Source: Aquidulcibacter sp.
GTDB lineage: Bacteria > Pseudomonadota > Alphaproteobacteria > Caulobacterales > Aquidulcibacteraceae
Length of the DNA: 64,000 nt
NCBI GenBank assembly: GCA_027532555.1
Contig: JAPZTJ010000006.1
Span: 1 to 64,000 of the forward strand
Reading direction: 5' to 3'
Made by a program: the position numbers and the translations under genes. The first letter of the stretch is position 1. Every line of letters starts with the position of its first letter. Of the stretch, positions 17,025 to 28,600 are shown in pieces. Below the pieces are notes generated by a model, which had not been told where the DNA came from, made no database searches, and saw only the letters and a list, made by a program, of their open reading frames with translations.

Positions 17025-17401
17025 GTGAGGTCCATCCTGATTGTCGAAATCGCCAATTCGGGTGTTCGCTCCAGTAAGACCGGATTGGTCGAGGAGGAAT
17101 CTGAAGCGCCGAATTGCTGATGGGAGAGTGCGCTAACCTGCGGGCACGGTTGAATCTACCTTGAGAATGGTGAAATTCAGTTTCGGGGCGACTCTATTTC
17201 CGCTGTGTTGCGTTGTTGCAACAATTTGACGACAGATTTGCTGCAAGATCGTGTAAGGGCTTTGAGCAGCCCTCTATCGCTGCGCACATTTGACCATTTC
17301 TTGTGACTTGTTTCACATGCCCCTCTTGCGTCTGAAGGGGTGTTCGGGCATATGCGGCGGTCCGCGCCCAAGGTCTAACGCCTTCGGGCGCGGCGCGCTT
17401 T
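17025..17401. other. Intergenic region between the TonB receptor and tRNA-Trp
   Basis: 377 bases without a convincing gene; short frames here lack ribosome sites. It must hold the promoter of the receptor (minus strand) and of the tRNA (plus strand). A perfect 12-bp palindrome TTGTTGCAACAA lies at 17213-17224. TTGACC at about 17290 followed 17 bases later by TCACAT is a weak promoter candidate for the tRNA. A hairpin sits at 17362-17393. Confidence 0.5.
17362..17393 (+). other. GC-rich hairpin directly before tRNA-Trp
   Basis: CCGCGCCC and AAGG pair with CCTT and GGGCGCGG around a TCTAACG loop with one bulged base, nine bases before the tRNA 5' end. It could be an RNA leader structure, or a terminator of transcription from upstream, but only three T follow. 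Confidence 0.35.
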
Positions 17402-17477
17402 AGGGGTTTAGCTCAGCTGGTAGAGCATCGGTCTCCAAAACCGAGGGTCGTGGGTTCGAGTCCCTCAGCCCCTGCCA
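17402..17477 (+). tRNA. tRNA-Trp (CCA anticodon)
   Basis: 76 bases including an encoded CCA end. The acceptor AGGGGTT pairs with AGCCCCT (one T-G pair), with discriminator G. The anticodon loop reads CTCCAAA, giving CCA for the UGG codon. The T arm contains GGGTTCGAGTCCC. Placement just before secE is common among alphaproteobacteria. Confidence 0.98.
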
Positions 17478-17592
17478 GGCGCGGGACGATAATAGGAACA
17501 GGGTTGCTTCACTAAAGAAGTCGCTCAATGGAATGCAAAACAGGAACGATTGGGGCTGGCGCTTTCGGGATGCCCGCACCACTTAAAAAATC

Positions 17593-17841
17593 ATGGCACA
17601 AGCACCCACCACGCCCACTCCGGCCCCAAAGCCTGCAGCCAAAAAGTCTGGCTTCGTCCAGTACTTTAAGGACGTGCGTTCGGAACTTCGCAAGATTTCC
17701 TGGGCGTCGCGCAATGAGACCTTGGTTTCGACTGTTTTCGTTTTCCTGATGGTCGTGGTTGCCGCGATCTTCTTTTTCTTAGTCGACTTGCTGCTGCGCA
17801 GCGCAGTCGGTTTCATACTCGGTATTGGCGGGGGACAATAG
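17593..17841 (+). CDS. secE: Preprotein translocase subunit SecE
   Basis: 82 residues, the short single-span form of SecE. The N-terminus is Pro/Ala/Lys-rich. The conserved cytoplasmic helix FVQYFKDVRSELRKISWASRNETL (about 21-44) precedes one transmembrane segment from about 45 to 70. SecE clamps the SecY channel in the inner membrane. It is the first gene of the secE-nusG unit, 115 bases after tRNA-Trp; the stop lies one base before the nusG start. Confidence 0.95.
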   Translation: MAQAPTTPTPAPKPAAKKSGFVQYFKDVRSELRKISWASRNETLVSTVFVFLMVVVAAIFFFLVDLLLRSAVGFILGIGGGQ

Positions 17842-17842
17842 G

Positions 17843-18382
17843 TTGAGCGCCAAATGGTACATCGTGCACGCTTACTCGAACTTCGAGAAGAAAGTTGCAG
17901 AACAAATTAAAGAGACCGCTGCCCAGAAGGGTTTGGCCAATAAGGTTGAGCAAGTTCTGGTGCCGTCGGAAGAAGTGACAGAGACTGTCCGTGGCCGCAA
18001 ACGTGTGAGCGAGCGCCGCTTCTTTCCGGGCTATGTTTTGGTAAAGATGGAGTTGGATGACGCCACCTATCACTTGGTGAAGGACACCCCAAAGGTGACC
18101 GGTTTCTTAGGTGCTGATGCTGGAAAGCGTCCAACGCCTGTGTCTGAGCGGGAAGTTCAGCGCATTTTGGGCGTGGTCGAAGAAGGCGTTGAGCGTCCAA
18201 AGCAAGTTATTTCGTTCGACTTGGGCGAGAAGGTGCGGGTCATGGATGGCCCGTTTGCTTCCTTCGAAGGCCATGTTGAAGAAGTCGATGAGTCGCGTCA
18301 GCGCCTCAAAGTAGCAGTTTCAATCTTCGGCCGGTCGACACCGGTTGAACTTGAATATGGGCAAGTGGAAAAGCTTAGCTAA
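17843..18382 (+). CDS. nusG: Transcription termination/antitermination protein NusG
   Basis: 179 residues starting at TTG 17843, where SAKWYIVHAYSNFEKKVAEQ begins, exactly as in other NusG proteins. A longer in-frame TTG at 17825 would add six residues inside secE and is less likely. The NGN domain covers about 1-115 and includes RRFFPGYVLVKMELDD; the KOW domain lies near 125-175 with GEKVRVMDGPFASFEG. NusG binds RNA polymerase and links it to Rho or the ribosome. The GGGGGA ribosome site lies within the secE 3' end. A 140-base leader follows before rplK. Confidence 0.96.
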   Translation: MSAKWYIVHAYSNFEKKVAEQIKETAAQKGLANKVEQVLVPSEEVTETVRGRKRVSERRFFPGYVLVKMELDDATYHLVKDTPKVTGFLGADAGKRPTPVSEREVQRILGVVEEGVERPKQVISFDLGEKVRVMDGPFASFEGHVEEVDESRQRLKVAVSIFGRSTPVELEYGQVEKLS

Positions 18383-18522
18383 TCCATTGGTTCATGAGAT
18401 GTGGGAGGTTCGCGCAAATTAGCCAGCGCGACCGGACCACGTAACCCTCGATCTTCCAGTCTGGCTGGTGTGATCGAAAAACCCAAGCACACCTGAATAG
18501 GGTGGCTTTTAGGAGTGGGACT

Positions 18523-18951
18523 ATGGCGAAGAAGATTCTCGGGCAAATTAAGCTCGAGGTGATGGCAGGCGAAGCAAAGCCTGCTCCACCAATCGGGCCT
18601 GCGTTGGGTCAACGCGGCTTGAACATCATGGAATTCTGCAAAGGCTTTAACGCCAAGACGCAGGAAATGGAAAAGGGCACCCCATGCCCAACCGTGATTA
18701 CCTATTATCAAGACAAGAGCTTCACCTTTGAGATCAAGACGCCACCAGCGTCGCACTATCTCAAAAAGGCAGCCGGTCTCTCGAAGGGCTCGTTGAAGCC
18801 AGGTCGTGACCGCGCCGGTTCGGTGACCATGGCCCAGTGCCGTGAAATCGCTGAAAAGAAAATGAAGGACTTGAATGCTATGGACCTCGACGCCGCGACG
18901 AAAATCATCGCTGGCTCGGCTCGTTCCATGGGCTTGGAAGTGGTGGCATAA
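18523..18951 (+). CDS. rplK: 50S ribosomal protein L11
   Basis: 142 residues from ATG 18523, with AGGAG at proper distance; an upstream in-frame GTG at 18502 is rejected because L11 begins with [13 protein letters not shown]. The N-terminal domain has [21 protein letters not shown], the Pro-rich segment where thiopeptides bind next to rRNA; the C-terminal domain contains [10 protein letters not shown]. It sits in the GTPase-associated centre of the ribosome. The gene is preceded by 140 bases that may contain the operon's autoregulatory or promoter sequence. Confidence 0.98.
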   Translation: MAKKILGQIKLEVMAGEAKPAPPIGPALGQRGLNIMEFCKGFNAKTQEMEKGTPCPTVITYYQDKSFTFEIKTPPASHYLKKAAGLSKGSLKPGRDRAGSVTMAQCREIAEKKMKDLNAMDLDAATKIIAGSARSMGLEVVA

Positions 18952-18953
18952 TC

Positions 18954-19658
18954 ATGGCTAAAGTTGGAAAACGGCTCTCCGCCGCCCGCACAAGTGTTGT
19001 TGCTGAAAAGCTCTACACCTTGGAAGAAGCCATCGCGATCGTGAAGGCTAATGCGAAAGCTAAGTTTGACGAAGGCGTGGATATCGCTGTCAATCTTGGT
19101 GTTGAACCTAAGTATGCGGATCAAATGGTCCGTGGCGTGTGTAATCTGCCAAACGGTTCTGGCCGTTCGGTTCGCGTGGCTGTTTTTGCCCGCGGTCCTA
19201 AGGCAGACGAAGCCCGCGCCGCTGGTGCAGAAATTGTCGGTGCTGAAGACTTGCTCGAAGAAGTGCAAGGCGGCCGCATGGACTTTGACCGCGTCATCGC
19301 AACCCCAGACATGATGGCCCTCGTCGGTCGTTTGGGTAAGGTTTTGGGCCCACGCGGCCTGATGCCAAACCCAAAGGTCGGCACCGTGACCATGGACGTC
19401 AAAAAGGCTGTTGAAGATTCCAAGGGCGGCGCTGTTGAGTTCCGCGTGGAAAAAGCCGGTATCATTCATGCAGGCATCGGCAAGGCAAGCTTCACCGAAG
19501 CGGCTTTGGTTGAAAACGCCCGCGCATTGGTCGACGCGCTTGTAAAGGCTAAGCCGACCGGCGCGAAGGGCACCTATGTCCGCCGCGTATCGATGTCTTC
19601 GACCATGGGTCCAGGCGTCAAGGTTGACACCGCTTCTGCGATCAACGTCCCAGCCTAA
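18954..19658 (+). CDS. rplA: 50S ribosomal protein L1
   Basis: 234 residues. It begins two bases after the rplK stop. Characteristic segments are [20 protein letters not shown] and the [20 protein letters not shown] signature at about 125-144. L1 binds 23S rRNA in the stalk that controls tRNA exit and in many bacteria also represses its own L11-L1 mRNA; no such site can be proven here. A long leader for rplJ follows. Confidence 0.98.
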   Translation: MAKVGKRLSAARTSVVAEKLYTLEEAIAIVKANAKAKFDEGVDIAVNLGVEPKYADQMVRGVCNLPNGSGRSVRVAVFARGPKADEARAAGAEIVGAEDLLEEVQGGRMDFDRVIATPDMMALVGRLGKVLGPRGLMPNPKVGTVTMDVKKAVEDSKGGAVEFRVEKAGIIHAGIGKASFTEAALVENARALVDALVKAKPTGAKGTYVRRVSMSSTMGPGVKVDTASAINVPA

Positions 19659-19973
19659 AGTTCTGATGGGCAGGCCGTATGGTCTGCCCGTCCAATCCAT
19701 TCAAACGGGGGCAACCCCGCGCGAATGCTCTGTGTTGTGTTGTTATCGACGCAGAGCAACCTGTCCGAGATCATGGATGCCAGCAATGGCTTAATCAGAA
19801 GGGAGACTTTCTGGTCCACGTTAGACGGGAGCGAGTGTTACTGATGATAGGTTTGGCAACAAACGGATCAGAGGTCCTTCGTCCCCGGGCAGGCCTGTCG
19901 CCGCCCTTTCTTTGGGAGGTGGCAGTCACCGATAGATAGGATGGTCCTATTTATCAAACCTGAGGAGACCGCG
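19659..19973 (+). promoter_or_regulatory. L10-type mRNA leader between rplA and rplJ
   Basis: 315 bases without a credible gene. A hairpin at 19668-19689 (GGGCAGGCC, GTAT, GGTCTGCCC) follows the rplA stop at once and may act as an attenuator. The rest, to the GAGGAG ribosome site, is where proteobacteria carry the L10(L12)4 binding structure that represses rplJL translation. The position and length fit that element; the fold was not computed. Confidence 0.55.
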
Positions 19974-20489
19974 ATGGATCGGACCGAAAAGGCCGAAGTC
20001 GTCGAGACACTGAAAAGCGTCTTTAACGAGAATACCGTTGTTGTGTTTGCGCACTACACCGGAATGACCGTCGCGGAATTGACGGACCTCCGTATCAAGG
20101 CTTCGGCCGTTGGTGCGGGCGTGAAGGTGGTTAAAAACCGCCTCGCGAGGCTGGCTCTTGAAGGGCATGCGGGCGAAGGTGCCCATGTGCTTCTGAAAGG
20201 CCCGACAGCTGTTGCTTTTTCGGAAGACCCAACGGTCGCACCGAAATTGATGGCAGATTTCGCCAAGACGAACGACAAGCTCGTTCTGACTGGGGGCTTC
20301 ATGGGCGCAACAGTACTGGACGCTAATGGCGTCAAGTCGCTGGCTACCTTGCCATCCTTGGATGAGCTGCGTTCGAAGATCATTGGCGTTATTCAGGCAC
20401 CTGCCCAGAAAATCGCTGCTGTGGTCCAAGCACCTGCCGCCCAGCTGGCCCGCGTTCTGCAGGCTTATGCCGACAAGGATGCTGCGTGA
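19974..20489 (+). CDS. rplJ: 50S ribosomal protein L10
   Basis: 171 residues from ATG 19974 with a TGAGGAGACC ribosome site; the frame runs 11 codons further up but those are leader. The N-terminal part binds rRNA ([17 protein letters not shown], then [11 protein letters not shown]); the C-terminal helix (about 135-171, ending [13 protein letters not shown]) carries the L7/L12 dimers. It forms the stalk base together with L11 and is probably autoregulated through the leader before it. Confidence 0.97.
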   Translation: MDRTEKAEVVETLKSVFNENTVVVFAHYTGMTVAELTDLRIKASAVGAGVKVVKNRLARLALEGHAGEGAHVLLKGPTAVAFSEDPTVAPKLMADFAKTNDKLVLTGGFMGATVLDANGVKSLATLPSLDELRSKIIGVIQAPAQKIAAVVQAPAAQLARVLQAYADKDAA

Positions 20490-20543
20490 CGTCCGTCGTC
20501 CGCGATACCATTTACAACCCTATCCAAGTTAGGAAACACGAAA

Positions 20544-20921
20544 ATGTCTAAACTCGAAAAGTTGGTCGAAGACCTGTCCGCATTGACCGTTTTGGAAGCT
20601 GCAGACCTTGCAAAGCTTCTTGAAGAAAAGTGGGGCGTTACCGCCGCTGCTCCTGTGGCTGTTGCTGCTGTTGGCGGCGCTGCTGCTCCAGTTGAAGCTG
20701 CTGAAGAGCAAACCGAATTCACCGTCGTTCTCGCGTCGTTTGGCGACAAGAAGATCGAAGTGATCAAGGAAGTTCGCGGCATCACCGGTCTCGGCCTGAA
20801 AGAAGCCAAGGATCTGGTTGAAGCAGCTCCAAAGCCAGTCAAAGAAGGCGTGTCCAAGGACGAAGCCAACAAGATCAAAGCTCAGCTCGAAGCAGCTGGC
20901 GCAAAGGTCGAATTGAAGTAA
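20544..20921 (+). CDS. rplL: 50S ribosomal protein L7/L12
   Basis: 125 residues. An N-terminal dimerisation helix ([21 protein letters not shown]), an Ala/Val-rich hinge ([20 protein letters not shown]), and a C-terminal factor-binding domain with [21 protein letters not shown]. It recruits translational GTPases. The gene follows rplJ by 54 bases and ends at a strong terminator that separates the ribosomal genes from rpoBC. Confidence 0.98.
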   Translation: MSKLEKLVEDLSALTVLEAADLAKLLEEKWGVTAAAPVAVAAVGGAAAPVEAAEEQTEFTVVLASFGDKKIEVIKEVRGITGLGLKEAKDLVEAAPKPVKEGVSKDEANKIKAQLEAAGAKVELK

Positions 20922-20948
20922 GCTTTCAGCGCAAGCTGAAAACAAAGG

Positions 20949-20982
20949 CGGGCACCTCTGTGATGGAGGTGCCCGTTTTTTT
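20949..20982 (+). terminator. Rho-independent terminator after rplL
   Basis: CGGGCACCTC and GAGGTGCCCG form a perfect ten-pair stem with a short loop, followed by seven T. It suggests that rpoBC depends in part on its own promoter or on read-through. Confidence 0.92.
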
Positions 20983-21415
20983 ATGACCGGTAATCCGTCC
21001 GTGATCTAACCATTGTGCGGTTTCTGCGCGATTGTTTCTCTTGGCCAGCAATTTATGCCCAAATGGTCGGTGCAGGTTTGTTGTTGCTGGGTGAAGTCCC
21101 TGAATAATGGTTGGAAATGGTCTGGGCCTTTGCTGTTCTTTACGCCTTGCTAACCCTAGCTTTGTGTTCGAAAAAGCTGTCGGATCCCGTTCTCACACAA
21201 AACTACTGTGAAGACTGTCTGATCCCCCTTTACTTGCGTGGCGACGTAAGACATACGCACCTCGCATCTTCATATCTCCACGCTACGGTCCCACACGCCT
21301 GCGGGACCGTTTATTGCGTTTGAAGGGGGCTTTTTCCCGAGCAGGCAATCATTCGGCAGCCTGCGCGCCCAGCCCCCGCTGGATGATCGCGCGGCCCCAC
21401 AAGAAGGGAAGAGCG
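20983..21415 (+). promoter_or_regulatory. Upstream region and leader of rpoB
   Basis: 433 bases between the rplL terminator and rpoB. A 70-codon frame at 21111-21323 has no ribosome site and an unnatural composition, so it is not called. Two similar copies of CTGTCNGATCCC occur at about 21178 and 21217. A hairpin (ACGGTCCC, ten-base loop, GGGACCGT) at 21285-21310 is followed by TTTATTGCGTTT and could attenuate rpoB transcription. The region presumably holds the rpoB promoter; I cannot place it. Confidence 0.5.
21285..21310 (+). other. Eight-pair hairpin in the rpoB leader (possible attenuator)
   Basis: ACGGTCCC (21285-21292) pairs perfectly with GGGACCGT (21303-21310) around ACACGCCTGC. The downstream T content is moderate, so it may be a partial terminator lying 106 bases before the rpoB start. 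Confidence 0.45.
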
Positions 21416-24400
21416 ATGGCTCAATCGTTCACGGGTAAGAAACGTATTCGTAAATCTTTCGGCAAAATTGCCGAGGCAGTGACAATGCCGAACCTGATCG
21501 AGGTTCAAAAAAGTTCCTATGACCAATTCCTTCAAAAAGATGTGCCGCAAGAAATGCGTCGCGACGAAGGCATTGAAGCCGTTTTCAAGTCGGTATTCCC
21601 CATCAAGGATTTCCAAGAACGCGCGGTTCTGGAATATGTCTCTTTTGAGTTTGAGCCACCCAAGTTTGACGTGGATGAATGTATCCAGCGCGACTTGACG
21701 TTTTCGGCTCCTCTGAAGGTGAAGCTGCGCCTGATCACCTTTGAATCGGATGAAGATACCGGCGCCAAGTCCGTCAAAGACATCAAAGAGCAAGACGTCT
21801 ATATGGGCGACATTCCTTTGATGACCGACAAGGGCACCTTTGTCGTCAACGGCACAGAGCGGGTGATCGTCTCGCAGATGCACCGTTCGCCTGGCGTGTT
21901 CTTTGACCACGACAAAGGCAAGACCCACTCTTCGGGCAAGTTGTTGTTCGCAGCCCGCGTTATCCCATACCGTGGTTCATGGCTCGACTTTGAGTTTGAT
22001 GCCAAGGACGTCGTCTACGTCCGTATCGACCGCAAGCGCAAGCTTCCTGCGACGACCATCCTTTATGCATTGGGCATGGGTGCGGAAGACATTCTGTCGA
22101 CCTTCTACAAAACCATCACCTATACCGCAGCTGAAGGCGGCTGGAACATTCCGTTCGTTCCAGAGCGTTGGCGCGGTCAAAAGCCTGCATACGATCTGAT
22201 CAATGCAGCTAACGGCAAAGTTGTTGCTGAAGGCGGCAAGAAGTTGTCGGCCCGCAATGCCAACAAATTGGCCGAAGAAGGCGTCACCACTTTGTTGGTA
22301 CCAGACGATCAATTGATCGGCCGCTTTGCTGCCTTCGATATTGCCAGCGCCGAGAATGGTGAAATCTACGCTGAAGCTGGCCAAGAGTTGAGCCATGTTC
22401 AAATCGTGGAAATGCGTCAAGCGGGTGTGACTGAAATCGATGTCCTCGACATCGACAATGTCACCGTTGGTCCTTGGATGCGCAACACCATCGTTCTGGA
22501 CAAGAATGACGGCCGCGAAAGCGCTTTGACCGATATCTACCGCGTGATGCGTCCAGGTGAGCCGCCAACGCAAGAAACTGCGCAAGCCATGTTCCAGTCC
22601 TTGTTCTTCGACAAGGAGCGCTATGACCTCTCGGCCGTTGGTCGCGTGAAAATGAACATGCGCCTCGACCTCGATGTGGATGACGAAATGCGCGTTCTGC
22701 GCAAAGAAGACATCATCGAAGTTCTGAAGGTTCTGGTTGGCCTGCGTGATGGCCGTGGCGAAATCGACGACATCGACAATCTCGGCAACCGTCGTGTGCG
22801 TTCGGTCGGCGAATTGATGGAAAATCAATATCGCGTCGGTCTTTTGCGTATGGAACGTGCGATCAAAGAGCGCATGGGTTCGATCGATATCGACACCGTC
22901 ATGCCGCATGACTTGATCAATGCTAAGCCAGCTGCTGCTGCTGTGCGCGAATTCTTTGGTTCGTCGCAATTGTCGCAATTCATGGACCAAACCAACCCGC
23001 TGTCGGAAATCACCCACAAGCGCCGTCTATCGGCCTTGGGCCCCGGTGGTTTGACCCGCGAGCGCGCAGGCTTCGAAGTCCGCGACGTGCACCCAACCCA
23101 TTATGGCCGTATCTGCCCAATCGAAACGCCAGAAGGTCCGAATATCGGTCTGATCAACTCATTGGCGACGTTTGCGCGCGTCAATAAATATGGCTTTATC
23201 GAAAGCCCCTATCGGCGTGTGATCGACGGCAAGATGCAGGAAGAGGTGATCTATCTCTCCGCCGTTGAAGAAGCCAAATACGCGATCGCACAGGCAAACT
23301 CGCCAGTCGACGCTACTGGCTACATCACCGAAGAATTGGTTGAAGCCCGTCAGAACGGCGATGCAACCATTCTGCACCGCGACCTGATTGAGTTCATCGA
23401 TGTGTCGCCAAAGCAGGTTGTTTCGGTTGCTGCGGCGCTGATCCCCTTCTTGGAAAACGACGACGCAAACCGCGCTCTGATGGGCTCGAACATGCAACGT
23501 CAGGCCGTGCCTTTGGTGAAAGCCGAAGCGCCACTGGTCGGTACAGGCATGGAAGGCGTTGTGGCTCGCGACTCCGGCGCCACCATCGTCGCCCGCCGTC
23601 CCGGCATTGTGGAGCAAATCGACGGTACACGTATCGTTGTGCGCGCAACCGAAGAAACCGATCCAACCAAGCCAGGCGTTGATATCTATCGCTTGATCAA
23701 GTTCCAACGTTCCAACCAGAACACCTGTATCAACCAGCGTCCTTTGGTGCGGGTTGGTGATTTGGTCCGTGATGGCGACATCATCGCTGACGGTCCATCG
23801 ACGGATTTGGGTGAATTGGCTCTGGGCCGGAACGTGCTCGTCGCGTTCATGCCTTGGAACGGCTACAACTTCGAAGACTCCATCCTGATTTCAGAGCGCA
23901 TCGTGCGTGACGACGTCTTCACCTCGATCCACTTGGAAGAGTTTGAGATTTCGGCCCGCGATACCAAGCTCGGCCCCGAAGAAATCACCCGCGATATTCC
24001 AAACGTCGGCGAAGAAAGCCTGCGTAACTTGGACGAAGCTGGCATCGTGGCCATTGGTGCTGAAGTGAACCCAGGCGACATTCTGGTCGGTAAGGTAACG
24101 CCAAAGGGCGAAACCCCCATGACACCAGAAGAAAAGCTCCTCCGGGCAATCTTCGGTGAAAAGGCTTCGGACGTTCGCGACACCTCCTTGAAAGTGCCAC
24201 CAGGCGTTCAAGGGACGGTTGTGGAAGTTCGTGTGTTCAACCGCCATGGCGTCGACAAGGACCAGCGCGCGATGCAGATCGAGCGCGAGGAAATTGAGCG
24301 TTTGGCCAAGGACCGTGACGATGAGTTGGCGATCCTTGAGCGCAACATCTATGGCCGCTTGAAGGAATTGCTGGTCGGCAAAGAAGGCCTGTCAGGTCCT

Positions 24401-25540
24401 AAGGGCTTCAGCAAAGGTGAAATCACCGAAGAAACCTTGGCTGACTTCTCCAAGGGTCAATGGTGGCAGATCGCCATTGCTGATGAAGCGGCGATGGGCG
24501 AAATCGAAGCCATTCAAAAGCTGTTCCAAGATGCAAAGCGCAGCTTGGATGCCCGTTTTGAAGACAAGGTTGAAAAGCTGCGTCGTGGCGACGAATTGCC
24601 TCCTGGCGTGATGAAAGTGGTCAAAGTCTTCGTAGCCGTGAAGCGCAAGCTTCAGCCCGGCGACAAGATGGCCGGTCGTCACGGCAACAAGGGTGTTATC
24701 TCGCGCATCACCCCGATTGAAGACATGCCATTCCTCGAAGATGGTACCCATGTTGATATCGTGCTGAACCCATTGGGCGTGCCTTCGCGCATGAACGTGG
24801 GTCAGATCCTCGAGACACACTTGGGTTGGGCTTGTGCGGGCCTTGGCAAACAAGTCAAAGATGCCTTGGAAGCCTATGAGCGGGCAGGGGACAAGGCACG
24901 CTTTGTCGATACCCTCACCAGCATCTATGGCCCCGATGAAGAATTGCCGACGAGCGAAGAAGACCTGAAGATCTTGGGTCGGAACCTGTCGTTCGGTGTT
25001 CCCATCGCGACCCCAGTGTTCGACGGTGCACGCGAAAGTGACATCCGGGAATTGTTGCGCCGTACGGGCAATGATGAAACCGGGCAGAGCACTCTTTATG
25101 ATGGTCGTACTGGTGAGGCGTTCAAGCGCAAGGTCACCGTCGGTTACATCTATATGCTCAAGTTGCACCACTTGGTGGATGACAAGATTCACGCCCGTTC
25201 GATCGGTCCATACTCGCTCGTCACCCAGCAGCCGCTGGGCGGTAAGGCGCAGTTCGGCGGTCAGCGCTTTGGGGAAATGGAAGTCTGGGCACTGGAAGCC
25301 TATGGCGCCGCTTACACCCTGCAAGAGATGTTGACGGTGAAGTCCGACGACGTCGCTGGCCGGACCAAAGTGTATGAGAGCATCGTACGCGGTGATGACA
25401 CATTCGAAGTCGGTATCCCTGAATCGTTCAACGTTTTGATCAAGGAAATGCGTTCCTTGGGTCTGAACGTCGAGCTGGTCGAAGGGATGGGAGCTGCTGT
25501 TGGCGATGGTGCCGGCGGCCAACTCCCACCGAAGAAATAA
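21416..25540 (+). CDS. rpoB: DNA-directed RNA polymerase subunit beta
   Basis: 1374 residues from ATG 21416, where [17 protein letters not shown] and the GAAGGGAAGAG ribosome site agree with other alphaproteobacteria; the frame extends 34 codons upstream without support. The rifampicin-pocket region [22 protein letters not shown] lies near 520 and reads as wild-type at D-Q, H and S/R positions. Later segments include [15 protein letters not shown] near 1083 and the C-terminal [15 protein letters not shown]. The beta subunit forms half of the active-site cleft. rpoC follows after 79 bases. Confidence 0.99.
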   Translation: MAQSFTGKKRIRKSFGKIAEAVTMPNLIEVQKSSYDQFLQKDVPQEMRRDEGIEAVFKSVFPIKDFQERAVLEYVSFEFEPPKFDVDECIQRDLTFSAPLKVKLRLITFESDEDTGAKSVKDIKEQDVYMGDIPLMTDKGTFVVNGTERVIVSQMHRSPGVFFDHDKGKTHSSGKLLFAARVIPYRGSWLDFEFDAKDVVYVRIDRKRKLPATTILYALGMGAEDILSTFYKTITYTAAEGGWNIPFVPERWRGQKPAYDLINAANGKVVAEGGKKLSARNANKLAEEGVTTLLVPDDQLIGRFAAFDIASAENGEIYAEAGQELSHVQIVEMRQAGVTEIDVLDIDNVTVGPWMRNTIVLDKNDGRESALTDIYRVMRPGEPPTQETAQAMFQSLFFDKERYDLSAVGRVKMNMRLDLDVDDEMRVLRKEDIIEVLKVLVGLRDGRGEIDDIDNLGNRRVRSVGELMENQYRVGLLRMERAIKERMGSIDIDTVMPHDLINAKPAAAAVREFFGSSQLSQFMDQTNPLSEITHKRRLSALGPGGLTRERAGFEVRDVHPTHYGRICPIETPEGPNIGLINSLATFARVNKYGFIESPYRRVIDGKMQEEVIYLSAVEEAKYAIAQANSPVDATGYITEELVEARQNGDATILHRDLIEFIDVSPKQVVSVAAALIPFLENDDANRALMGSNMQRQAVPLVKAEAPLVGTGMEGVVARDSGATIVARRPGIVEQIDGTRIVVRATEETDPTKPGVDIYRLIKFQRSNQNTCINQRPLVRVGDLVRDGDIIADGPSTDLGELALGRNVLVAFMPWNGYNFEDSILISERIVRDDVFTSIHLEEFEISARDTKLGPEEITRDIPNVGEESLRNLDEAGIVAIGAEVNPGDILVGKVTPKGETPMTPEEKLLRAIFGEKASDVRDTSLKVPPGVQGTVVEVRVFNRHGVDKDQRAMQIEREEIERLAKDRDDELAILERNIYGRLKELLVGKEGLSGPKGFSKGEITEETLADFSKGQWWQIAIADEAAMGEIEAIQKLFQDAKRSLDARFEDKVEKLRRGDELPPGVMKVVKVFVAVKRKLQPGDKMAGRHGNKGVISRITPIEDMPFLEDGTHVDIVLNPLGVPSRMNVGQILETHLGWACAGLGKQVKDALEAYERAGDKARFVDTLTSIYGPDEELPTSEEDLKILGRNLSFGVPIATPVFDGARESDIRELLRRTGNDETGQSTLYDGRTGEAFKRKVTVGYIYMLKLHHLVDDKIHARSIGPYSLVTQQPLGGKAQFGGQRFGEMEVWALEAYGAAYTLQEMLTVKSDDVAGRTKVYESIVRGDDTFEVGIPESFNVLIKEMRSLGLNVELVEGMGAAVGDGAGGQLPPKK

Positions 25541-25619
25541 TCCACATTTGATTGAGTTTGCGGGGCGTGGTTTGCACGCTCCGCTTTGTTCTCTTCACGA
25601 GAACGGGAGACTGGGTTCT

Positions 25620-28600
25620 ATGAATCAAGACGTGATGAACATCTTTGGCCCACAAGCCATTGCCCCACAATTCGATAATATCCGCATCGCTTTGGCCAGC
25701 CCTGACCAAATCAAGGCGTGGTCCTATGGCGAAGTCAAAAAGCCAGAAACCATCAACTACCGGACCTTTAAGCCAGAGCGCGACGGTCTGTTCTGCGCGC
25801 GCATCTTTGGACCTATCAAGGATTATGAGTGCTTGTGCGGCAAATATAAGCGCATCAAGTACAAGGGTGTCACCTGCGAAAAGTGCGGCGTGGAAGTTAC
25901 GCTTCAACGCGTGCGCCGTGAGCGCATGGGCCACATTGAGTTGGCCGCGCCAGTTGCCCACATCTGGTTCTTGAAGTCCTTGCCATCGCGCATCGCTTTG
26001 ATGCTGGACATGGCTTTGAAGGACGTTGAAAAAGTTCTTTACTTTGAACGTCATATCGTGATCGAGCCAGGCATTACGCCTTTCACAGAGCGTCAGCTGA
26101 TCGATGAGAACGAGCTCTATGAAGCCCAAGACACCTATGGCGAAGACAGCTTCACCGTAGGCATTGGTGCTGAAGCTGTTCGCACCATGCTGGAAGCAAT
26201 CGATCTGGAAGAGACTGCCAAGCAGATCCGTATCGATATCTCTGAGTGCACGACCGAGCTGAAGCCAAAGAAGCTCGCGAAGCGCTTGAAGCTGATCGAA
26301 GCCTTCATGAATTCTGGCAACCGTCCAGAATGGATGATCATGACGAACATCCCCGTCATCCCACCAGAATTGCGCCCCTTGGTGCCTCTGGATGGTGGCC
26401 GGTTTGCAACGTCAGACTTGAACGACCTTTATCGTCGCGTGATCAACCGCAACAACCGTTTGAAGCGCTTGATTGAGCTTCGTGCGCCAGACATCATCGT
26501 GCGTAACGAAAAGCGCATGTTGCAAGAATCCGTCGACGCTTTGTTCGACAACGGCCGTCGCGGTCGCGTCATCACGGGGGCCAACAAGCGCCCGCTGAAG
26601 TCCTTGGCCGATATGTTGAAGGGCAAGCAAGGTCGCTTCCGTCAAAACCTGCTCGGCAAGCGCGTCGACTATTCTGGCCGCTCGGTGATCACCGTTGGTC
26701 CAGAATTGAAGCTGCATGAGTGCGGTCTGCCGAAGAAGATGGCTTTGGAATTGTTCAAGCCCTTCATCTACCAACGTCTGGACGCCAAGGGCCTGTCCAG
26801 CACGGTGAAGCAGTCCAAGAAGCTCGTTGAAAAAGAGCGTCCTGAAGTTTGGGACATTCTCGACGAAGTGATCCGCGAGCATCCTGTGATGCTAAACCGC
26901 GCGCCGACCTTGCACCGCTTGGGCATCCAAGCCTTCGAACCGAAATTGATCGAAGGTAAGGCCATACAGCTGCACCCATTGGTCTGTACCGCATTCAACG
27001 CCGACTTCGACGGCGACCAAATGGCCGTACACGTGCCATTGTCGATTGAAGCCCAGCTTGAAGCCCGCGTGCTCATGATGTCGACCAACAACATCTTGAG
27101 CCCTGCAAGCGGCAAGCCCATCATCGTGCCGAGCCAAGACATCGTCTTGGGCCTCTACTTCTTGTCGATCGAACGTGATGGCGAAATCGGCGAAGGCAAG
27201 GCCTTCCGGGACTTGGGCGAAATCGAATCTGCATTGGATGCGGGTGTTGTTACCCTGCATTCCAAGATCAAAGCGCGCTATGTCGGCGTCGATGATGAAG
27301 GCAAGCCTGTCACCAAGACGATCAACACCACCCCAGGCCGCTTCATGATTGCGGATCTGTTGCCACGTCACCCCAAGGTGCCGCCAACAATCGTCAATCA
27401 GTTGATGACCAAGAAGGAAGTCTCCAACATCATCGACCAAGTCTACCGCTTCTGCGGCCAGAAGGCGACGGTGATCTTTGCAGACCGCATGATGCAATTG
27501 GGCTTCAAGGAAGCTTGTAAGGCCGGCATTTCGTTCGGCATGGCCGACATGGTTGTGCCACCTGAAAAGGAAGCCATGGTTGAAGCAACCCGGACCAGCG
27601 TTGAAGAATATGAGCAACAATATTCGGACGGTCTGATCACCAAGGGCGAGAAGTACAACAAGGTCGTTGACGCTTGGTCGAAATGTACCGACCGCGTTGC
27701 AGACGCGATGATGGAAGAAGTCTCGAAGCTTCGTCCAGGTCGCGATGGCGTAACCTTGGAGATGAACTCTGTTTACATGATGGCGCACTCCGGTGCCCGT
27801 GGTTCGAAGAACCAGATGAAGCAGTTGGCCGGGATGCGCGGTCTGATGGCTAAGCCATCAGGCGAAATCATCGAAACGCCAATCATCTCGAACTTCAAAG
27901 AAGGCCTGACCGTTCAGGAATACTTCAACTCCACCCACGGTGCGCGTAAGGGCTTGGCCGATACCGCATTGAAGACCGCAAACTCGGGTTATCTGACCCG
28001 TCGTTTGGTCGACGTGGCGCAGGATTGCATCATCACCGAAGAAGATTGCGGCACCTCGATGGGTATCGAGTTGCGGGCTGTCACCGAAGGGGCGGAAGTT
28101 ATCGTCTCCTTGGAACAGCGCATTCTGGGCCGGACCTTGGCGCAAGATGCGGTTGATCCGCAAACGGGCGAAGTCATCTACCCACAAGACACCTATGTGG
28201 ATGAAGATATTGCCATCGCCATCGATAAAGCTGGCGTCCAGACCATTAAGGTTCGCTCACCTCTGACATGTGAAACCCGCAACGGCGTGTGCGCGACCTG
28301 CTATGGCCGTGACCTCGCTCGCGGTACCCGCGTCAACCACGGTGAAGCGGTGGGCGTTATCGCTGCGCAATCGATCGGTGAACCTGGTACACAGCTGACC
28401 ATGCGTACCTTCCACATTGGTGGTGCGGCACAGGTGGCCGATACCAGCTTCATGGAAGCCGGTCTCGACGGTGAAGTGCGCTTCATGAACCGTGCAACGG
28501 TGAAGCGCGATGATGGCGATCTGGTCTGCTTGAGCCGTAACATGGTAATCGCCGTGTTTGATGGCGAAGGCAAAGAGCGTCAGTCCTTCAAGCTTCCGTT

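Noticed and set aside
17825-17842. Longer nusG start at the in-frame TTG inside secE
   Set aside because: The added six residues are not found in NusG proteins and the ribosome site fits the TTG at 17843.
19679-19939. 86-codon frame in the rplA-rplJ gap
   Set aside because: It overlaps the L10-type leader and has no ribosome site.
21111-21323. 70-codon frame in the rpoB leader
   Set aside because: No ribosome site; Cys/His/Leu-rich composition unlike neighbouring proteins; the region has RNA structure instead.
24392-25522. 376-codon frame antisense to rpoB, and similar long frames antisense to rpoC (28737-29897) and to the TonB receptor (16125-17120)
   Set aside because: All are mirror frames of strongly conserved genes and lack ribosome sites and recognisable domains.
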